From positions 1 through 64,000 of the forward strand of contig JASBVL010000024.1 in the NCBI GenBank assembly GCA_029961075.1: DNA of 64,000 nt, written 5' to 3'. The notes beneath the pieces are model-generated. The model worked only from the letters and a program-made list of their open reading frames with translations. It was not told the DNA's origin and searched no databases. Below are positions 36,363 through 45,390 of the stretch, piece after piece (the stretch's first letter is position 1; the number at the start of each line of letters is the position of its first letter). The translations under genes and the position numbers were made by a program. The stretch is from Sphaerobacter sp. GTDB lineage: Bacteria; Chloroflexota; Chloroflexia; Thermomicrobiales; Thermomicrobiaceae.

Positions 36363-37757
36363 ATGCCAGGGGAGCCATACGATGTGGTGCTGCTCGGCGG
36401 TGGGACCGGCGGGTACGCGGCCGCCTTTCGGGGGGCGCAGCTCGGGCTGCGGGTCGCCGTCGTCGAGAAGGACAAGGTCGGCGGCACCTGCCTGCACCGG
36501 GGCTGCATCCCGACCAAGGCTCTGCTGAAGAGCGGGGCGGTCGCGCGGCTGGTGCGCAACAGCGCCGAGTACGGCGTCACCGCGAGCGGCATCGAGATCG
36601 ACTATGCCCAGGCGATCAAGCGCTCTGGCCGCATCGTCGACCAGAACTACAAGGGGCTCCAGTTCCTCTTCCGCAAGCACAAGATCGACCTGTACGAGGG
36701 TGTTGGCCGCCTCAAGAACAACCGCACCGTCGTGGTCACCAAGCTGGACGGGAGCACCGAGGAGGTCACCGGTCGGAACATCATCATCGACACCGGCTCC
36801 CGGCCGCGCGCCATCCCCGGCATCGAGTTCGACGGCAAGCGCGTCATCAACAGCGACCACTCCACCTGGTCGCCCGAGCTGCCGAAGCGGGTGATCATCC
36901 GCGGGGCGGGGGCGACCGGGGTCGAGTTCGCCACGATCTACCGCGACTTCGGCTGCGAGGTCACGCTGGTGGGCCGGATCGTGCCCAACGAGGACCGCGA
37001 GGTCTCGCAACTGCTGACGCGCGCCTTCACCAAGGCCGGAATCCGGATCATTCCCGACTACCGCCCGACCGCCGAGGACTTTGACATCACCGAGGGCGGT
37101 GTCATAATGCGAGTGAACCGGAACGGCACAGAGGAGCGGATCGAGGCCGACACGCTCCTGGTCGCGATCGGTCGCCAGGGGAACATCGAGGACATCGGCC
37201 TGGAAGAGCTCGGCATCAAGACCGAGAAGAGCTACATCGTCACCGACGAGTACGGCTTTACCGGCGTCGACGGGGTGTACGCCATCGGCGACGTGATCGG
37301 GAAGCAGCTCCTGGCGCACACGGCGATGCACCAGGGGATGATCGTGATGGAGCTCCTGGCGGGCAAGAAGCCGATGCCGCTCGACATTAAGAAGGTGCCG
37401 AGCGTGACCTTCTGCCACCCGGAGATCGGCAGCGTCGGCCTGACGGAGGAGGAGGCGACCGCAGAGGGACGCAAGATCAAGGTCGGCAAGTTCCCGCTGC
37501 GCGCGAACGGCAAGGCGCTGATCGAGGACGAGGCGGACGGCTTCGCCAAGGTCATCGCCGACGCCGAGACGGACGAGATCCTGGGCGTGCACATCATCGG
37601 TGGGCATGCCACCGAGCTGATCGGCGAGGCGGCGCTGGCCTCGCTGCTCGAAGCCACCCCGTGGGAGATCGGCCTGAGCGTGCATCCGCATCCGACGATC
37701 TCGGAGGTGCTGGGCGAAGCGGCGCTTGCCGTGGATGGTATGGCGATCCACATCTGA
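36363..37757 (+). CDS. lpdA: dihydrolipoyl dehydrogenase (E3)
   Basis: The protein has 464 residues behind GGGGAGAAGG. The FAD motif GGGTGGYAAA and the redox disulfide GGTCLHRGCIP are at the N-terminus; the NAD domain has GAGATGVEFA; the C-terminal HPHPTISE segment supplies the catalytic His-Glu pair. It reoxidises the lipoyl group of E2. The operon order lpd-E1alpha-E1beta-E2 is that of the Bacillus bkd (branched-chain) operon. It is the first gene of the set. Confidence 0.95.
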   Translation: MPGEPYDVVLLGGGTGGYAAAFRGAQLGLRVAVVEKDKVGGTCLHRGCIPTKALLKSGAVARLVRNSAEYGVTASGIEIDYAQAIKRSGRIVDQNYKGLQFLFRKHKIDLYEGVGRLKNNRTVVVTKLDGSTEEVTGRNIIIDTGSRPRAIPGIEFDGKRVINSDHSTWSPELPKRVIIRGAGATGVEFATIYRDFGCEVTLVGRIVPNEDREVSQLLTRAFTKAGIRIIPDYRPTAEDFDITEGGVIMRVNRNGTEERIEADTLLVAIGRQGNIEDIGLEELGIKTEKSYIVTDEYGFTGVDGVYAIGDVIGKQLLAHTAMHQGMIVMELLAGKKPMPLDIKKVPSVTFCHPEIGSVGLTEEEATAEGRKIKVGKFPLRANGKALIEDEADGFAKVIADAETDEILGVHIIGGHATELIGEAALASLLEATPWEIGLSVHPHPTISEVLGEAALAVDGMAIHI

Positions 37758-37803
37758 CCCACGCGGAGCCAACGCTGGCTCCCCAGCCGAAGGAGGCTGC
37801 GCC

Positions 37804-38826
37804 ATGACGCACCACGACCCCGGCGGTGTCGGCACCGAGGCCAGGGCAACGGCGCCCACGGGCCTCAGCGACGCGGATCTCGTGCGGATGTACGAGTTCA
37901 TGGCGCTGGCGCGGGCGCTGGATGAGCGCATGTGGCTGCTCAACCGCGCCGGCCAGGCCCCGTTCGTGATCTCGTGCCAGGGGCACGAAGCGGCGCAGAT
38001 TGGCGCAGCCTTCGCCCTCCAACCGAGCAAGGACGTCCTGGTCCCCTACTACCGGGACCTGGCGATGGTGCTCTACTTCGGGGTAACCCCGCGCGACATC
38101 ATGCTGAGCCTCCTGGCCCGCAGGGGCGACCCGGCCAGCCAGGGGCGACAGATGCCGGGGCACTTTGGCTCCCGGCGCCACAACATCCTCACCACCTCCA
38201 GTCCGGTCGCGACGCAGGTGCTCCACGCGACCGGCGTGGCGCTCGCGGCGAAATACCGGCGCGAGGACACCGTCGCCTGGACCTGCGTCGGCGAGGGTGG
38301 CACGAGTGAGGGGGACTTCCACGAGGCGCTCAACTTCGCGTCGATCCACCGGCTCCCGGTGGTCTTTTTTGTTGAGAACAACGGCTATGCCATCTCGGTG
38401 CCGCAGCGCAAACAGATGGCGATCGAGAACGTGGCCGCGCGCGCCGCGGGCTACAACATGCCCGGCGTCACGGTGGACGGCACCGACCCGGTCGCCGTCT
38501 ACGCCGCCGCGACGGAGGCGGTCGAGCGCGCCCGCCGGGGCGAGGGCCCGAGCCTGATCGAGGCCAAGGTCTATCGCTTCACCGCCCACTCGAGCGACGA
38601 CGATGACCGCACCTACCGCGACCCGCAGGAGCTGGAGGCGCAGCGCGTGCGGGACCCGGTCGCCCGCTTCCGCGCCACGCTCCTGGAGCAGGGCGTGCTG
38701 AGCGAAGAGCAGGACGCGGCGATCCGCAGCCGGATCACGGCCCAGATCAACGATGCGACTGAGTTCGCCGAACAGGCGCCGTACCCCGATCCGTCGGAGC
38801 TCACGCTCCACGTGTACGGCAGCTAG
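37804..38826 (+). CDS. bkdAA: branched-chain 2-oxoacid dehydrogenase E1 alpha subunit
   Basis: The protein has 340 residues from ATG 37804 with GAAGGAGG upstream. GEGGTSEGDFHEALNFASIHRLPVV is the thiamine-diphosphate motif (GDG... type) and RRHNILTTSSPVATQ the conserved phosphorylation-loop region. It decarboxylates the 2-oxo acid with ThDP. The isoleucine/valine/leucine pathway is favoured over pyruvate because E1 beta is closest in pattern to BkdAB and the gene order equals that of bkd operons. Confidence 0.9.
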   Translation: MTHHDPGGVGTEARATAPTGLSDADLVRMYEFMALARALDERMWLLNRAGQAPFVISCQGHEAAQIGAAFALQPSKDVLVPYYRDLAMVLYFGVTPRDIMLSLLARRGDPASQGRQMPGHFGSRRHNILTTSSPVATQVLHATGVALAAKYRREDTVAWTCVGEGGTSEGDFHEALNFASIHRLPVVFFVENNGYAISVPQRKQMAIENVAARAAGYNMPGVTVDGTDPVAVYAAATEAVERARRGEGPSLIEAKVYRFTAHSSDDDDRTYRDPQELEAQRVRDPVARFRATLLEQGVLSEEQDAAIRSRITAQINDATEFAEQAPYPDPSELTLHVYGS

Positions 38827-38837
38827 GGAGGCGAACC

Positions 38838-39824
38838 ATGGCCACGAAACTCCTCATCGACGCCATCCGCGACACGCTGTTCGCGGAGATGCGCGCGGAC
38901 GACCGCATCATCGTGCTGGGCGAGGATGTCGGGGCGCGCGGCGGCGTCTTCCGGGTCACCGCCGGGATGATCGACGAGTTCGGCGAGGAGCGGGTGATCG
39001 ACACGCCGCTGGCCGAGTCGTCGATCGTGGGCGTGGCGATCGGCGCGGCAGTCCACGGCCTGCTCCCCATTGCCGAGATCCAGTTCCTGGACTTCATTCA
39101 CCCGGCGATGGACCAGATCATGAACGAGGCGGCCAAGATCCGCTACCGCTCGGCGGGCGACTTTGGCTGCCCGCTGGTCATCCGCGCGCCGTACGGCGGC
39201 GGGGTCCACGGAGCGCTCTACCACTCGCAGAGCATCGAAGCGATCTTCACGCGCGAGCCGGGCCTCAAGGTGGTGGCGCCGGTCAACCCGGCCGACGCCG
39301 CCGGCCTGCTCCGCAGCGCGATCTACGATCCCGATCCGGTCCTCTTCCTGGAGCACAAGAAGGCCTATCGCCTGATCCGCGACGAGGTGCCCGAGAACGG
39401 CCACACTGTGCCGATCGGCAAGGCGAAGGTGGTCAAGGAAGGCTCCGACGTCACCATCATCTCCTACGGGATGATGCTCCACGAGTCGCTGGCGGCGGCC
39501 GAGGCGCTGGAGGCGAAGGGGGGCAGCAGCGTCGAGGTCATCGACCTGCGCACCCTGCGGCCGCTGGACACGGAGACGATCCTGGCGTCGGTCAGCAAGA
39601 CCGGCAAGGTGGTGATCGTCTACGAGGCGAACAAGGTCGGCGGCGTCGGCGCCGAGGTCGCCGCGCTCATCGCCGAGGAAGCCTTTCCGTATCTGGACGG
39701 GCCGGTCATGCGCGTCGCCGCGCCGGAGGTGCCGGCCATCCCGTTCAGCCCGCCGTTGGAGCGCGCCTTCTTGCCCAACGCCGAGACGATCGGCGCGGCG
39801 CTGGAGCGACTCGCCGCGTTCTGA
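38838..39824 (+). CDS. bkdAB: branched-chain 2-oxoacid dehydrogenase E1 beta subunit
   Basis: The protein has 328 residues. It shows GEDVGARGGVFRVTAG, DTPLAESSIVGVAIGAA, IRYRSAGDFGCPLVIRAPYGGG, GALYHSQSIEAIF and LEHKKAYRLI, the latter two being marks of branched-chain type E1 beta. It starts 11 bases after E1 alpha and forms the alpha2beta2 ThDP enzyme with it. Confidence 0.92.
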   Translation: MATKLLIDAIRDTLFAEMRADDRIIVLGEDVGARGGVFRVTAGMIDEFGEERVIDTPLAESSIVGVAIGAAVHGLLPIAEIQFLDFIHPAMDQIMNEAAKIRYRSAGDFGCPLVIRAPYGGGVHGALYHSQSIEAIFTREPGLKVVAPVNPADAAGLLRSAIYDPDPVLFLEHKKAYRLIRDEVPENGHTVPIGKAKVVKEGSDVTIISYGMMLHESLAAAEALEAKGGSSVEVIDLRTLRPLDTETILASVSKTGKVVIVYEANKVGGVGAEVAALIAEEAFPYLDGPVMRVAAPEVPAIPFSPPLERAFLPNAETIGAALERLAAF

Positions 39825-39833
39825 GTGGCTACC

Positions 39834-39880
39834 CCTCACCCCCTGACCCCCGCTCCCCCACGGGGAGAGGAAGCACGGGG
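39834..39880. repeat. remnant of the CCCTCACCCC repeat
   Basis: CCCCTCACCCCCTGACCCCCGC with a following ACGGGGAGAGGAA arm resembles one end of the element at 22052-22213. It separates the E1 beta stop from the E2 start within the operon and keeps the frame open upstream of E2. Confidence 0.5.
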
Positions 39881-39929
39881 AGGACGGCCAGCGACTCGCC
39901 ATGCCTGCGTCGGAAGGAGATCCCGGAGT

Positions 39930-41270
39930 ATGTCCACCACCCGTCGCGCAACCGTCGTCCGGCTCCCGCAACTTGGCGAGAGCGTCACCGAGGGCACCAT
40001 CGACACCTGGCTGAAGCAGCCGGGGGATCGGGTCGAGAAGTACGAGTCCCTGGTCGAGATCACGACCGACAAGGTCAACGCGGAGATCCCCTCGCCGGTG
40101 ACCGGCGTCCTGGTGGAGATCCGCGCCGAGGCGGGGCGCACCCTGCCGGTCGGCGCCGAGCTGTGCGTCATCGAGGAGGCGGGCACGGCCGAGCTGGTGG
40201 CACCCGCCGGAGTTGAGACGGCGTCCACAGAGGCGGCCCCCGCCACGGCCGCGCCGGCGCCGTCCCGCGTGCGTCCGCCGCGCACGGTGAGCGAGGCGGG
40301 GGCGCTGGAGCTGCTGCGCAGCCGCTCGTCGCCCGCGGTGCGGCGCATCGCCGAAGAGCACGGCATCGACATCGCGCAGGTGCCCGGCACCGGGATCGGC
40401 GGGCGGGTCACCAAGCAGGATATCCTGCGCTATGTCGAGCAGCGCGAGTCGGCCGCCGTGGATGCCGGCGCGGCGGCGATCCAGGAGACGGTCGCGCCCC
40501 CGCCGGCCGCGGTGCCGGCCGACCGCCCCGCGGTGGAGGCGCCGGTCGAGCGCCCGGAGATCCCGATCTGGGAGGGCGACCAGATCGTCCCGGTCTCGGC
40601 CATGCGCAAGCAGATCGCGGCGCACATGGTGCGCAGCGAGCGGACCGCGCCCCACGTGACCCTCTGGATGGAGGTCGACATGTCGGGGGTGGTCGCGGCC
40701 CGGGCGCGGGCGCAGGAGCGCTTCCGGCAGGAGGAGGGCTTCGAGCTGACCTACCTCCCCTTCGTCGTCAAGGCGGTGGTCCACGCGCTGCGCGAGCACC
40801 CGCGGGTGAACGCCGTCTGGGACGAGGATCGGATCATCCTGCGCAAGGCGATCCACATCGGGGTCGCGGTCGGCATGGAGGACGGGCTGATCGTCCCGGT
40901 CATCAAGCATGCCGACGAGAAGAGCATCGTGGGGCTGGCGCGGGCGATCCGCGACCTGGCCGAGCGCGCCCGCGCCGGGCGGCTGACGCTCGACGACGTG
41001 CAGGGCGGCACCTTCACGGTGAACAACCCCGGCACGTTCGGGACGATCCTCTCGACGCCGATCATCGTCCAGCCGCAGTCGGCGATCCTCAGCACCGAGG
41101 CGCTGGTCAAGCGGCCGGTGGTGATCGACGACGCGATCGCCATCCGGCCGATGATGAACCTCTCGCTGTCCTTCGACCACCGCATCCTCGATGGGCTGGC
41201 CGGGGCGCGGTTTCTGGCCACGGTCAAGCAGTGGCTGGAGGCGGTGCGGCCCGACATGGAGATCGCCTGA
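39930..41270 (+). CDS. bkdB: 2-oxoacid dehydrogenase E2 (lipoyl acyltransferase)
   Basis: The protein has 446 residues from ATG 39930 (GGAAGGAG upstream; the 35 codons of open frame before it are repeat sequence). The lipoyl domain covers residues ~6-82 with the lipoylated lysine in EITTDKVNAE; an Ala/Pro-rich linker follows; the E1/E3-binding domain has SPAVRRIAEEHGIDIAQVPGTG; the catalytic domain ends with SLSFDHRILDG, which holds the active-site His. It transfers the acyl group to CoA. The three-gene complex uses the lpd gene upstream as E3. Confidence 0.94.
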   Translation: MSTTRRATVVRLPQLGESVTEGTIDTWLKQPGDRVEKYESLVEITTDKVNAEIPSPVTGVLVEIRAEAGRTLPVGAELCVIEEAGTAELVAPAGVETASTEAAPATAAPAPSRVRPPRTVSEAGALELLRSRSSPAVRRIAEEHGIDIAQVPGTGIGGRVTKQDILRYVEQRESAAVDAGAAAIQETVAPPPAAVPADRPAVEAPVERPEIPIWEGDQIVPVSAMRKQIAAHMVRSERTAPHVTLWMEVDMSGVVAARARAQERFRQEEGFELTYLPFVVKAVVHALREHPRVNAVWDEDRIILRKAIHIGVAVGMEDGLIVPVIKHADEKSIVGLARAIRDLAERARAGRLTLDDVQGGTFTVNNPGTFGTILSTPIIVQPQSAILSTEALVKRPVVIDDAIAIRPMMNLSLSFDHRILDGLAGARFLATVKQWLEAVRPDMEIA

Positions 41271-41299
41271 GGCGCGGCCGCGCGGCCCCATCCCTCCAC

Positions 41300-41326
41300 C
41301 CGGCCCGGGCATCCCGCCCGGGCCGG
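41300..41326 (+). terminator. strong GC hairpin after the bkd operon
   Basis: An 11-base perfect stem CCGGCCCGGGC/GCCCGGGCCGG with a five-base loop lies 30 bases after the E2 stop. There is no T tract, so termination is inferred from position and stability. Confidence 0.5.
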
Positions 41327-41356
41327 TTCGCTGCCCCTCATTGCCAGGCGCGGGAC

Positions 41357-41380
41357 GGCACAAGGCCCTCCCCTACCGGA
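41357..41380 (-). repeat. 24-bp dispersed repeat, inverted copy
   Basis: The minus strand reads TCCGGTAGGGGAGGGCCTTG and four more bases, identical over 24 bases to 63944-63967; a variant lies at 32126-32153. All are intergenic. Confidence 0.75.
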
Positions 41381-41586
41381 CGTCCTCGCGCTCCGCCCGG
41401 CGCGCCGGTGGGGCGGCGCGGCGCACCGCGGGCGACATCGTCGCCCTCTTGCCCGGCCGCGCGGGATCGTCTAGCCTGCTGCCGACGGACCCATGCGCGC
41501 ACGAGGGACGATCCGGCGCCGGTGCCCAGCCGTCATGCGCCGAGGGGCAGCGCGCCGGGGCGGTGCCGGACGGGAAGGGGTGATCG

Positions 41587-42675
41587 ATGAGTGAGCAGCG
41601 CGCGGAGACGCGCTACGACGTGATCGTGCAGGGCGGCCAGGTGCTCGACCCGGGGGCCGGGATCGCGGGGCGCTACGACCTCGGCATCCGGGATGGGCAC
41701 GTCGCGGCGATCGCGCCAGCGCTCGACCCGGCGGACGCCGCGACGGTCATCGACGCGACCGGGCAGATCGTCACGCCCGGCCTGGTCGACCTGCATACCC
41801 ACGTCTACTGGGGCGTCACCTACTGGGGGATCGAAGCGGACCCGGTGGCGGCCCGCAGCGGCGTGACCACCTGGATCGACGTCGGCTCCGCCGGGGCGTA
41901 CTCGTTCCCCGGCTTCCGGCGCTACATCGCCGAGCCGAGCCGCAGCCGCATCTTCGCCCTGCTCAACCTCTCCTCGATCGGCCTGATCGCGCCCACCTGG
42001 GAGTTCGCCAACCCCGACTACTGGAACGTCGACCTCGCCGAGCAGATCGTCAACGCGAACCGTGACCTGATCCTGGGGATCAAGGCGCGCATCGATCAGA
42101 ACACCACCCGCGGCGTGGGGATCCGCCCGCTGGAGCGGGCGCGGGAGCTGGCGGACCGCGTCGACCTGCCGCTCATGGTCCACATCGGCAACGGCCCGCC
42201 GTCGCTCGAGGAGGTCGCCGCGCTGCTGCGGCCGGGCGACATCCTCACCCACTGCTTCACCGGCGGGACGATGTGCATCCTCGGCGAGGACGGCCGGGTG
42301 CTGCCGCAGATCCGGGAGCTCCAGGCGCGCGGGCTGATCCTCGACATCGGCCACGGCACCGGTTCGTTCAGCTTCGCGGTGGCGGAGGCGATGCTGGCGC
42401 AGGGGGTGCTCCCCGACACGATCTCCAGCGACATCCACCAGCTCGCGGTGCAGGGGCCGATGTACGACCTGCCGACGACCCTGTCGAAGTTCCTCGCGCT
42501 CGGGATGAGCCTGCCGGACGTGATCGAGCGGGCGACCGCGCGGCCGGCGGCCGCGATCGGCCGGCCGGATCTGGGCACGCTGCGGCTCGGCGCGGTGGCC
42601 GACCTGGCGCTGTGGCGGCTGGAGGAGGGCGTCCAGAGTTACCGCTGGCACACGCCCTCCACCGGCTCAGCGTGA
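41587..42675 (+). CDS. amidohydrolase/deacetylase family metallohydrolase
   Basis: The protein has 362 residues. GQIVTPGLVDLHTHVYWG carries the HxH metal site; GIKARIDQNTTRG provides the position of the carboxylated lysine; LMVHIGNGPPS, ILTHCFTGG and TISSDIHQLAV give the remaining ligands. This set fits the group of amidohydrolases annotated as dihydroorotase-like or N-acetyl-amino-acid deacetylases; true substrate unknown. It starts eight codons before the RYDVIVQGG core and has a GGAAGGGG site upstream. Confidence 0.8.
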   Translation: MSEQRAETRYDVIVQGGQVLDPGAGIAGRYDLGIRDGHVAAIAPALDPADAATVIDATGQIVTPGLVDLHTHVYWGVTYWGIEADPVAARSGVTTWIDVGSAGAYSFPGFRRYIAEPSRSRIFALLNLSSIGLIAPTWEFANPDYWNVDLAEQIVNANRDLILGIKARIDQNTTRGVGIRPLERARELADRVDLPLMVHIGNGPPSLEEVAALLRPGDILTHCFTGGTMCILGEDGRVLPQIRELQARGLILDIGHGTGSFSFAVAEAMLAQGVLPDTISSDIHQLAVQGPMYDLPTTLSKFLALGMSLPDVIERATARPAAAIGRPDLGTLRLGAVADLALWRLEEGVQSYRWHTPSTGSA

Positions 42676-42691
42676 GTGAACGGCTGGTGTC

Positions 42692-43228
42692 TCACCGCTT
42701 GGACGTGACTGCCGCCAATGCCCGCGCGATCGCCTCGTTGAACTGCGGCAGGTCGGACGGCACGCGCGAGGTGATCAGGTTCCCGTCCTCGACCAGCGCC
42801 TGATCGACGTAGGTCGCGCCCGCGTTCTTCACGTCGTCGCGGATCCCCGCCACGCAGGTAACGGTCCGCCCGCGCAGCACGTCGGCCGAGATCAGGAGCT
42901 GCGGCCCGTGGCAGATGGCCGCGACCGGCTTGCCCGACTCGACGAAGGCCCGCGCGAAGGCCACCGGGCCGTCGTGGATGCGCAGCCGCTCCGGCGAGCC
43001 GCCGCCCGGGATCACCAGCGCGTCGAACTGGTCGACCGACACCTCGTCGAAGGTGGCGTCGACCGCGAGCGTCGCGCCCTTCTTGCCCTCCACCGTGCCG
43101 CGCTCGAGGCCGATCACGGTCACCGTGGCCCCGCGCTCCTCCAGGTAGCGCTTCGGCTCGATCGCCTCGGAGTCCTCAAACCCGGGCGCGACGACCATCG
43201 CAACCCGCTTTCCATCCAACTGGCCCAT
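42692..43228 (-). CDS. DJ-1/PfpI family protein (PfpI-type, YhbO-like)
   Basis: The protein has 178 residues from ATG 43228. E18 in GFEDSE, the nucleophile C106 in VAAICHGPQLLI, and GGSPERLRIHDG with its His form the PfpI active site. Family members act as glyoxalase/deglycase-type stress proteins or peptidases. It stands alone and converges on the upstream amidohydrolase gene. A candidate promoter lies at 43292-43321. Confidence 0.88.
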   Translation of the reverse strand: MGQLDGKRVAMVVAPGFEDSEAIEPKRYLEERGATVTVIGLERGTVEGKKGATLAVDATFDEVSVDQFDALVIPGGGSPERLRIHDGPVAFARAFVESGKPVAAICHGPQLLISADVLRGRTVTCVAGIRDDVKNAGATYVDQALVEDGNLITSRVPSDLPQFNEAIARALAAVTSKR

Positions 43229-43291
43229 GAGTCCACCTCCGGTTGCTGCGTGGTACTCGGCCGCATCGCACGAGCGTGCTGCGTACCCTTC

Positions 43292-43321
43292 AGGATAGCA
43301 GACCCGGCTAACCGCGGTGAA
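43292..43321 (-). promoter_or_regulatory. candidate promoter of the PfpI gene
   Basis: On the minus strand TTCACC (43321-43316) and TATCCT (43297-43292) are 18 bases apart, about 65 bases before the start codon. Confidence 0.4.
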
Positions 43322-43476
43322 GGCGCGCCCCAGCCGATGCCGGCAGCGCCCCTGAGACGCCGACTCCCGCGGGCCGCGCGGCCGGTTTGCGCCGGACGGC
43401 AACACTGGCGCCCCGGCAGGCGCCGCCCGGCTTCCCATGACAGCCTGGGGTGATCCACCACCGTGCCGACAACAGC

Positions 43477-43506
43477 ACGCGCCCACCCCGGCCGGGGTGG
43501 GCGCGT
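43477..43506 (-). terminator. hairpin terminator candidate after the peptide ABC operon
   Basis: A perfect 13-base stem ACGCGCCCACCCC/GGGGTGGGCGCGT with loop GGCC lies 45 bases after the substrate-binding protein stop. It lacks a T tract. Confidence 0.55.
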
Positions 43507-43550
43507 GTGCTGGTTCCTGGCGCGCCGCCGTGTCGGCGCGGCGTGGGAGC

Positions 43551-45269
43551 CTACTTATCCAGCCACGTCTCGCGGAGGTAGATGCGCGAGAGCGACGGGA
43601 TCGCCTTGTAGCCCTTCACGTAGGTCTGGGCCGGCAGGTACTGGTAGTAGCTGTAGTAGAACAGCACGGGCACCAGCTCGTCGGCCACCAGCTTCTGCAC
43701 CTCCGCGTAGATCTTCTTGCGCTCGGCCGGATCCGTCTCGGAGCGCCCCCGATCGAGCAGCTCATCGAGCCGGGCATCTTCCAGTCCGGAGTGGTTGGAC
43801 AGCGACTTGCTGTGGAAATAGTTATAGGTGTAGCCATCCGGGTCCGGCTGGTGGGTGTAGATGATGTTGAGCAGCTCAAAGTCGCGCGTCTTGTTGATCG
43901 TATTGAGCAGGTTGCCCCACTCCACCTGCTGGATCTCGACGTTGATCCCCAGCGGCTTGAGCTGGCTCTGCAGCACCTGGGCGTTGGTGACGTCGAACTG
44001 GTACTGCGGCGAGACGGTCAGCCGGACGGTAAAGCCGTTGGCGTAGCCCGCCTCGGCGAGCAACTGCTTGGCCTTCTCGACATCCTGCTTGTACGTCGCG
44101 TACTCCGAGGTCGGCAGCGCCCAGTTCCGGTCGGCGGGTGGGATCGGACCGGCGATCTCCCCTTCACCGAACGCCGCGGTGTCGAGGAACTGCTTCCGAT
44201 CGATGGCATACGACAGCGCCTGTCGCACCCGGGGGTCGTTGAACGGCGGTTTGCGGCAGTTGATAAAGGTCGTCGTGTACGACGTACACAGCCCCTTGTA
44301 AAGCTGGTAGCCCTCACCGGCCAGGAGGTCGGCGTTCGTCTTGTCGAACAGCCGCGTCATGTCGACCTGCTGCGCCCGGAGTGCCGCCATGCGGGATGCC
44401 TCGTCCGTCGTGATCTGGATGATGAGCTCGTCGACGATGGGCACATTCTCCCGCCAGTGGTCGGCGAACTTGACCAGCGTCCCCTGCTGGTTAGTGATGT
44501 ACTCCTTGAAGACGAAGGGCCCCGTCCCGTTCGCGACCGCCGTCAGGTCGTTGTTGTTCTTCTCGGTGAAGGACTTGGAGACGATGGCCGCCCCCGGCAT
44601 GGCCATGAAGCCGACCAGCGGCGCGAACGGCTGCTTCAGGTGCACGACCAGCGTGCTCTCGTCCTTCGCCTCCAGCCCGTCGATCGCGCTGAACCAGACG
44701 CTGCGGGTGCTCTTCGCGTTCGGATCGAGCATCCGCTCGAACGAGAACTTGACGTCCTCGACGGTCAGCGGCGAGCCGTCGTGGAACTTTACCCCCTGCC
44801 GGATCTTGAACTCGTAGGTCTTCTCGTCGATCACCTCGAACGACTCGGCGAGGGCCGGGACCACTTGCAGATCCGGGGTGAACTGGAACAGCGAGTCATA
44901 GATGTGCTCGTAGAACATCTGCGACGAGAAGGCCGTCGTCAGGTGCGGATCAAGGCCCACCGGCGCGGTGTCGAGGGCGAAGGTGAGCCGGCCGCCTCGC
45001 TTGACCTGCTCCGTGGTGCCCGCGGTCGGGCTCGCGCCGCTCGACGTGCCGCCGGGCGTCGCCGACGTCCCGCCCGACGCCTGGCCGCCGCCGGACCCAG
45101 CCGGGGTCGGCGCGGACGGCTGCGATCCACAGGCCGCGATGAAGGCGCTGATCGCCGCCAGCCCGACCCCGCCGCCGGTCAGGCGGGCGAACTGCCGCCG
45201 GCTGATGCGCCCCTCGTTGCGGAGCCGAACGAGCTGATCCAAGAGATAGGTCGCACGGTCCTGCGTCAC
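43551..45269 (-). CDS. peptide/nickel-type ABC transporter substrate-binding lipoprotein (SBP family 5)
   Basis: The protein has 572 residues. The signal has a twin-arginine motif (RRQFARL, R24-R25) and a lipobox ending at C47 (FIAACGS), so it is probably a Tat-exported lipoprotein. A Gly/Ser/Thr-rich linker to residue ~90 precedes the family 5 core: KRGGRLTFALDTAPVGLDPHL, YEFKIRQGVKFHDGSPLTVEDV and DPRVRQALSYAIDRKQF. It is the last gene of dppB-dppC-SBP; the ATPase genes are not in the operon. Substrate is unknown (peptides are usual). Confidence 0.92.
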   Translation of the reverse strand: MTQDRATYLLDQLVRLRNEGRISRRQFARLTGGGVGLAAISAFIAACGSQPSAPTPAGSGGGQASGGTSATPGGTSSGASPTAGTTEQVKRGGRLTFALDTAPVGLDPHLTTAFSSQMFYEHIYDSLFQFTPDLQVVPALAESFEVIDEKTYEFKIRQGVKFHDGSPLTVEDVKFSFERMLDPNAKSTRSVWFSAIDGLEAKDESTLVVHLKQPFAPLVGFMAMPGAAIVSKSFTEKNNNDLTAVANGTGPFVFKEYITNQQGTLVKFADHWRENVPIVDELIIQITTDEASRMAALRAQQVDMTRLFDKTNADLLAGEGYQLYKGLCTSYTTTFINCRKPPFNDPRVRQALSYAIDRKQFLDTAAFGEGEIAGPIPPADRNWALPTSEYATYKQDVEKAKQLLAEAGYANGFTVRLTVSPQYQFDVTNAQVLQSQLKPLGINVEIQQVEWGNLLNTINKTRDFELLNIIYTHQPDPDGYTYNYFHSKSLSNHSGLEDARLDELLDRGRSETDPAERKKIYAEVQKLVADELVPVLFYYSYYQYLPAQTYVKGYKAIPSLSRIYLRETWLDK

Positions 45270-45390
45270 GAGTCGATCTCCTCCCCCTCGGTCTCACTGA
45301 ACCGATCCCGGCGGAGGCGGCGCGGCCGCCTCCGCCTCATACCGCTTTCGCGCACCGGATTCGCCCCGCGTACCCGGTGCTGTACCCCTA

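Noticed and set aside
38355-38385. T-rich run in the E1 alpha gene as a terminator
   Set aside because: The run encodes conserved VVFFVEN residues and has no hairpin before it.
38823-41363. 846-codon open frame opposite the E1 beta and E2 genes
   Set aside because: It is antisense to two clear enzyme genes and is rich in Arg, Asp and His in the usual shadow pattern.
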